64,000 nt of DNA, from positions 418,700 through 482,699 of the forward strand of contig NZ_JAAQYM010000007.1 in the NCBI RefSeq assembly GCF_012986595.1. Direction: 5' to 3'. The translations under genes were made by a program, and so were the position numbers. The stretch is from Pseudomonas koreensis. GTDB lineage: Bacteria; Pseudomonadota; Gammaproteobacteria; Pseudomonadales; Pseudomonadaceae. The notes below the pieces were generated by a model, which saw nothing but the letters and a program-made list of their open reading frames with translations, had not been told where the DNA came from and ran no database searches. Shown here in pieces: positions 62,513 to 64,000 of this stretch. Each line of letters opens with the position of its first letter. Within the stretch, counting starts at the first letter, position 1.

Positions 62513-63009
62513 GCCGGGGAGGCCGGACGGGGCGCAGATTTCACGGGTCCTCCCCGAGGGCCGCCCCCTACACGGGTTATCGAACTCGCGGAATCTCTCT
62601 AGCTGAAACCTTTGCAGGGATGTCCGTCTTTCCAAAGGGATGGGGGCAGGGCATGGCACTCGGATGCCGAGTCGATCGACCGGACCGGGCAGAAAACCGC
62701 CGGGGACCCTGGGGACTTTCGAAGGGTACGGGGTCGGAAACCCGCGGGATCATATTAGTGGGAGGCCCGCCAGCTTACTGAAATTTCAATCATTGAAATC
62801 TTGAAAGGATTCATTGAAAAGCCGTTGAAAACGACCTTGAATGCTTCGAGGCAACATGGGCTTTTCAACAGCCACACGCTTAAGAAGTGCCGCTTGGTTT
62901 TGGTGGAGAAGGGGACTCTCGAGCGGTAAGCCACTGCGGCATTGCTGCTTAAGCCGCTCATCTTGGCCCCGCTACTGCTGCGACACCGCTCGGACATGAT
63001 TCTGCGCGA
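62513..63009. other. Gene-poor stretch after the holin
   Basis: About 500 bp without a credible gene. The first 240 bp are very GC-rich with CGGGTCCTCCCC (62549) and many G/C runs, resembling the spacer where lambdoid phages carry cos just before the terminase genes. After 62760 the sequence becomes AT-richer with repeated TTGAAA. An 80-codon leftward frame (62755-62997) has no ribosome site or recognisable family. Confidence 0.5.
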
Positions 63010-63650
63010 CTTCTTAAGCCGTCAGGCCTACGCTTGGCATTCATTTGTTTTTCAAACTCCGAAACACTCGCTCCGTTGACGCATTGTCCTAGCAGTTTCC
63101 GCGGCGACTCATGCTCCGACGAATGCGATAAAGCCAGAGTCGTTGGCTATTCTGGCGGCTGCCATATTGCGAACCCTGATCCGAGTAAGACGTAGCAGGA
63201 GCGGGTGACCTCAACGACCGCACAAAGCCCATTAGCTGGCTCGTAGGTGCTCAACTGATCAATCAGCGCGTGCAATGGTGCTCTTGCGACATCAAGAACG
63301 CGGCCCCCGTATTAAAATGGATTTCTCCCGCTCAAGGCGAGCAATTCGAGCCTACAGTTCCTGGATTCTTTCTGCTCAGGCGTAGGCGCTTTGCTCTGCG
63401 GAGTGGCGCCGGTGCGTTCTTGCTGAAGCTGGTTAACCCAGCGGCCCAAAGCGGATTCGACCACGCCGAGCGAGCGGCAGGCTGCGATGTGGCTATAGCC
63501 TTGATCGAGCACGAGACTTGCGGCTTTGCGTCTGAATTTAGCGGAAAGGAACGCCGTTGTTTGGTCATCAGAGACTCCTATCTGAAGAGCATCCTCGCCT
63601 AAATGGATGTCCGATTTCATTAGGCCACTACATAATGTTTCTGATCACCG
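63010..63650 (-). pseudogene. Decayed IS3-family insertion sequence
   Basis: Leftward remnants of orfA and orfB. orfA begins MTKQRRSF at 63568, then shifts frame into RRKAASLVLDQGYSHIAACRSLGVVESALGRWVNQLQQER, and shifts again after TPEQ. orfB keeps a start (LIDQLSTYEPANGLCAV), then a large internal deletion leads to the C-terminal DDE region (SDQGSQYGSRQNSQRLW...SMSRRGNC, stop, DNASTERVFRSL) with two stops. Upstream DNA at 63618-63650 (GGCCTAATGAAATCGGACAT leftward) looks like the terminal inverted repeat. Confidence 0.85.
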
Positions 63651-63865
63651 GCTCTTTTTCCGTCAGGTCATTGTATTTCCATGGTTGGCCGACCGTTGCT
63701 GCTATTGGGACGAACAAGAGCTCGCCTACCGTCTTTTAAATTCCCTAAACGCCACACCTTTGCCATTGTCTCCCACATTTGAGGGATTCATGCAGGCAAA
63801 ATCTTTGTTGGCTTCATCGAAGTCGCCAGGTCTTAGCGACTGACAACAGTCCTGTCCAGTGGCTG
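63651..63865. other. Short spacer between two IS elements
   Basis: A plus-strand frame ends at 63843 (…LADRCCYWDEQELAYRLLNSLNATPLPLSPTFEGF) but has no convincing start or family. Nothing else is visible. Confidence 0.4.
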
Positions 63866-64000
63866 CTTCTGGCCGATTCTGTTGAAAAAGTAGCTCCCCT
63901 GTTTGACCTGCGGCAAAATTGCTTCATTGGCCGGCGGGGGATCACAGAGCATGATTGGACAGTTATCGAGTGGGCAGGATCGGCTGTTTTACTCGTTCAA
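63866..64000 (+). mobile_element. Left end of an IS1182-like insertion sequence
   Basis: GATTCTGTTGAAAAAGTAG at the left looks like the terminal repeat of the IS1182 group. About 70 bp later the transposase starts. The element continues past the window. Confidence 0.7.
63951..64000 (+). CDS. IS1182-family transposase, N-terminal fragment
   Basis: ATG at 63951 reads MIGQLSSGQDRLFYSF and runs off the window. The QDRLFYSF start is typical of IS1182-type DDE transposases. Only 16 residues are visible. Confidence 0.7.
   Translation, partial: MIGQLSSGQDRLFYSF

Larger units (their letters stand above)
53094..62760. mobile_element. Prophage early region integrated at tRNA-Leu
   Basis: Contiguous phage-type modules: integrase and DUF4224, PrtN-like activator, repressor/Cro switch, CII-like protein, primase-helicase, Q-like protein, holin. 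The left end is taken as the tRNA-Leu 3' end. The right boundary is not seen: no second copy of the tRNA 3' sequence (GGTTCGATTCCGGCTTCGGG) was found in the remaining window. Terminase, portal, capsid and tail genes are not present up to position 64000. Confidence 0.88.

Noticed and set aside
63607..63843. Plus-strand frame of 78 codons between the two IS elements
   Set aside because: Starts within the IS3 terminal region, has no ribosome site and no recognisable family.

Overview
The window looks like chromosome of a fluorescent Pseudomonas (P. fluorescens group). Support comes from the gacA (TTG start)-uvrC-pgsA-tRNA Gly/Cys/Leu block, a periplasmic cis/trans fatty acid isomerase, a split aerobic cobalamin locus, an RpoN-controlled 3-hydroxybutyrate locus, and many short palindromic REP pairs of the TGTAGGAGTGAGCCTGCTCGCGA and TGTAGGAGCTGCCGAAGGCTGCGATC kinds between genes. 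The identification rests on reading the sequence only.

Layout. 1-5.8 kb: 5' part of metH, then cti, a membrane acyltransferase and nfuA. 6-16.4 kb: cobalamin genes in two divergent units, cbtB-cbtA-cobE-cobM leftward and cobW-cobN-chlI-like-chlD-like rightward. Each unit has its own cobalamin riboswitch, and a 0.9 kb gene-free repeat zone lies between them. cobN carries a REP pair inside its reading frame. 16.4-20.6 kb: a phospholipase D-like protein, a TerC/CBS membrane protein and a thioredoxin-fold protein. 20.6-27.6 kb: an amino acid-type ABC importer, RidA, an IclR regulator, a DSD1-type PLP enzyme and a KDG-kinase-like sugar kinase; I propose this is a D-glucosaminate (2-amino-2-deoxygluconate) catabolic cluster. 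27.7-31.8 kb: a parvulin, a hybrid histidine kinase and an orphan PilT/PilU ATPase. 31.9-37.8 kb: acetoacetyl-CoA synthetase, 3-hydroxybutyrate dehydrogenase, a GntP-type permease and a sigma54 activator (HbcR-like), with a -24/-12 promoter and three GTCTC-N6-GAGAC sites. 38-43.5 kb: yejABEF-type peptide importer. 43.6-49.4 kb: a second parvulin, a cytoplasmic lipase homologue, a three-module repeat protein of unknown function, a DAHP synthase preceded by two aromatic-rich leader peptides and an attenuator, a nitrilase-family hydrolase and a GNAT protein. 49.5-53.1 kb: gacA, uvrC, pgsA and tRNA-Gly, -Cys, -Leu.

53.1 kb to the end: a prophage integrated at tRNA-Leu. Its left arm is a tightly overlapping leftward operon (59-aa ORF, two unknowns, KilAC-like, PrtN-like, membrane protein, DUF4224, integrase). 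A LexA-type repressor and a Cro-like protein flank an operator region, and a rightward arm carries CII-like, TraR/DksA zinc finger, primase-helicase, Q-like and holin genes. Two repeat arrays lie between the Q-like gene and the holin. No terminase or virion genes follow: after the holin the DNA is gene-poor, then holds a decayed IS3-family element and the left end of an IS1182-like element. The prophage may therefore be cryptic, or its late half may lie beyond the IS.

The candidates most worth following up are the tandem leader peptides of the DAHP synthase gene, the putative glucosaminate cluster, the in-frame REP in cobN, and the phased repeats next to the prophage primase-helicase.
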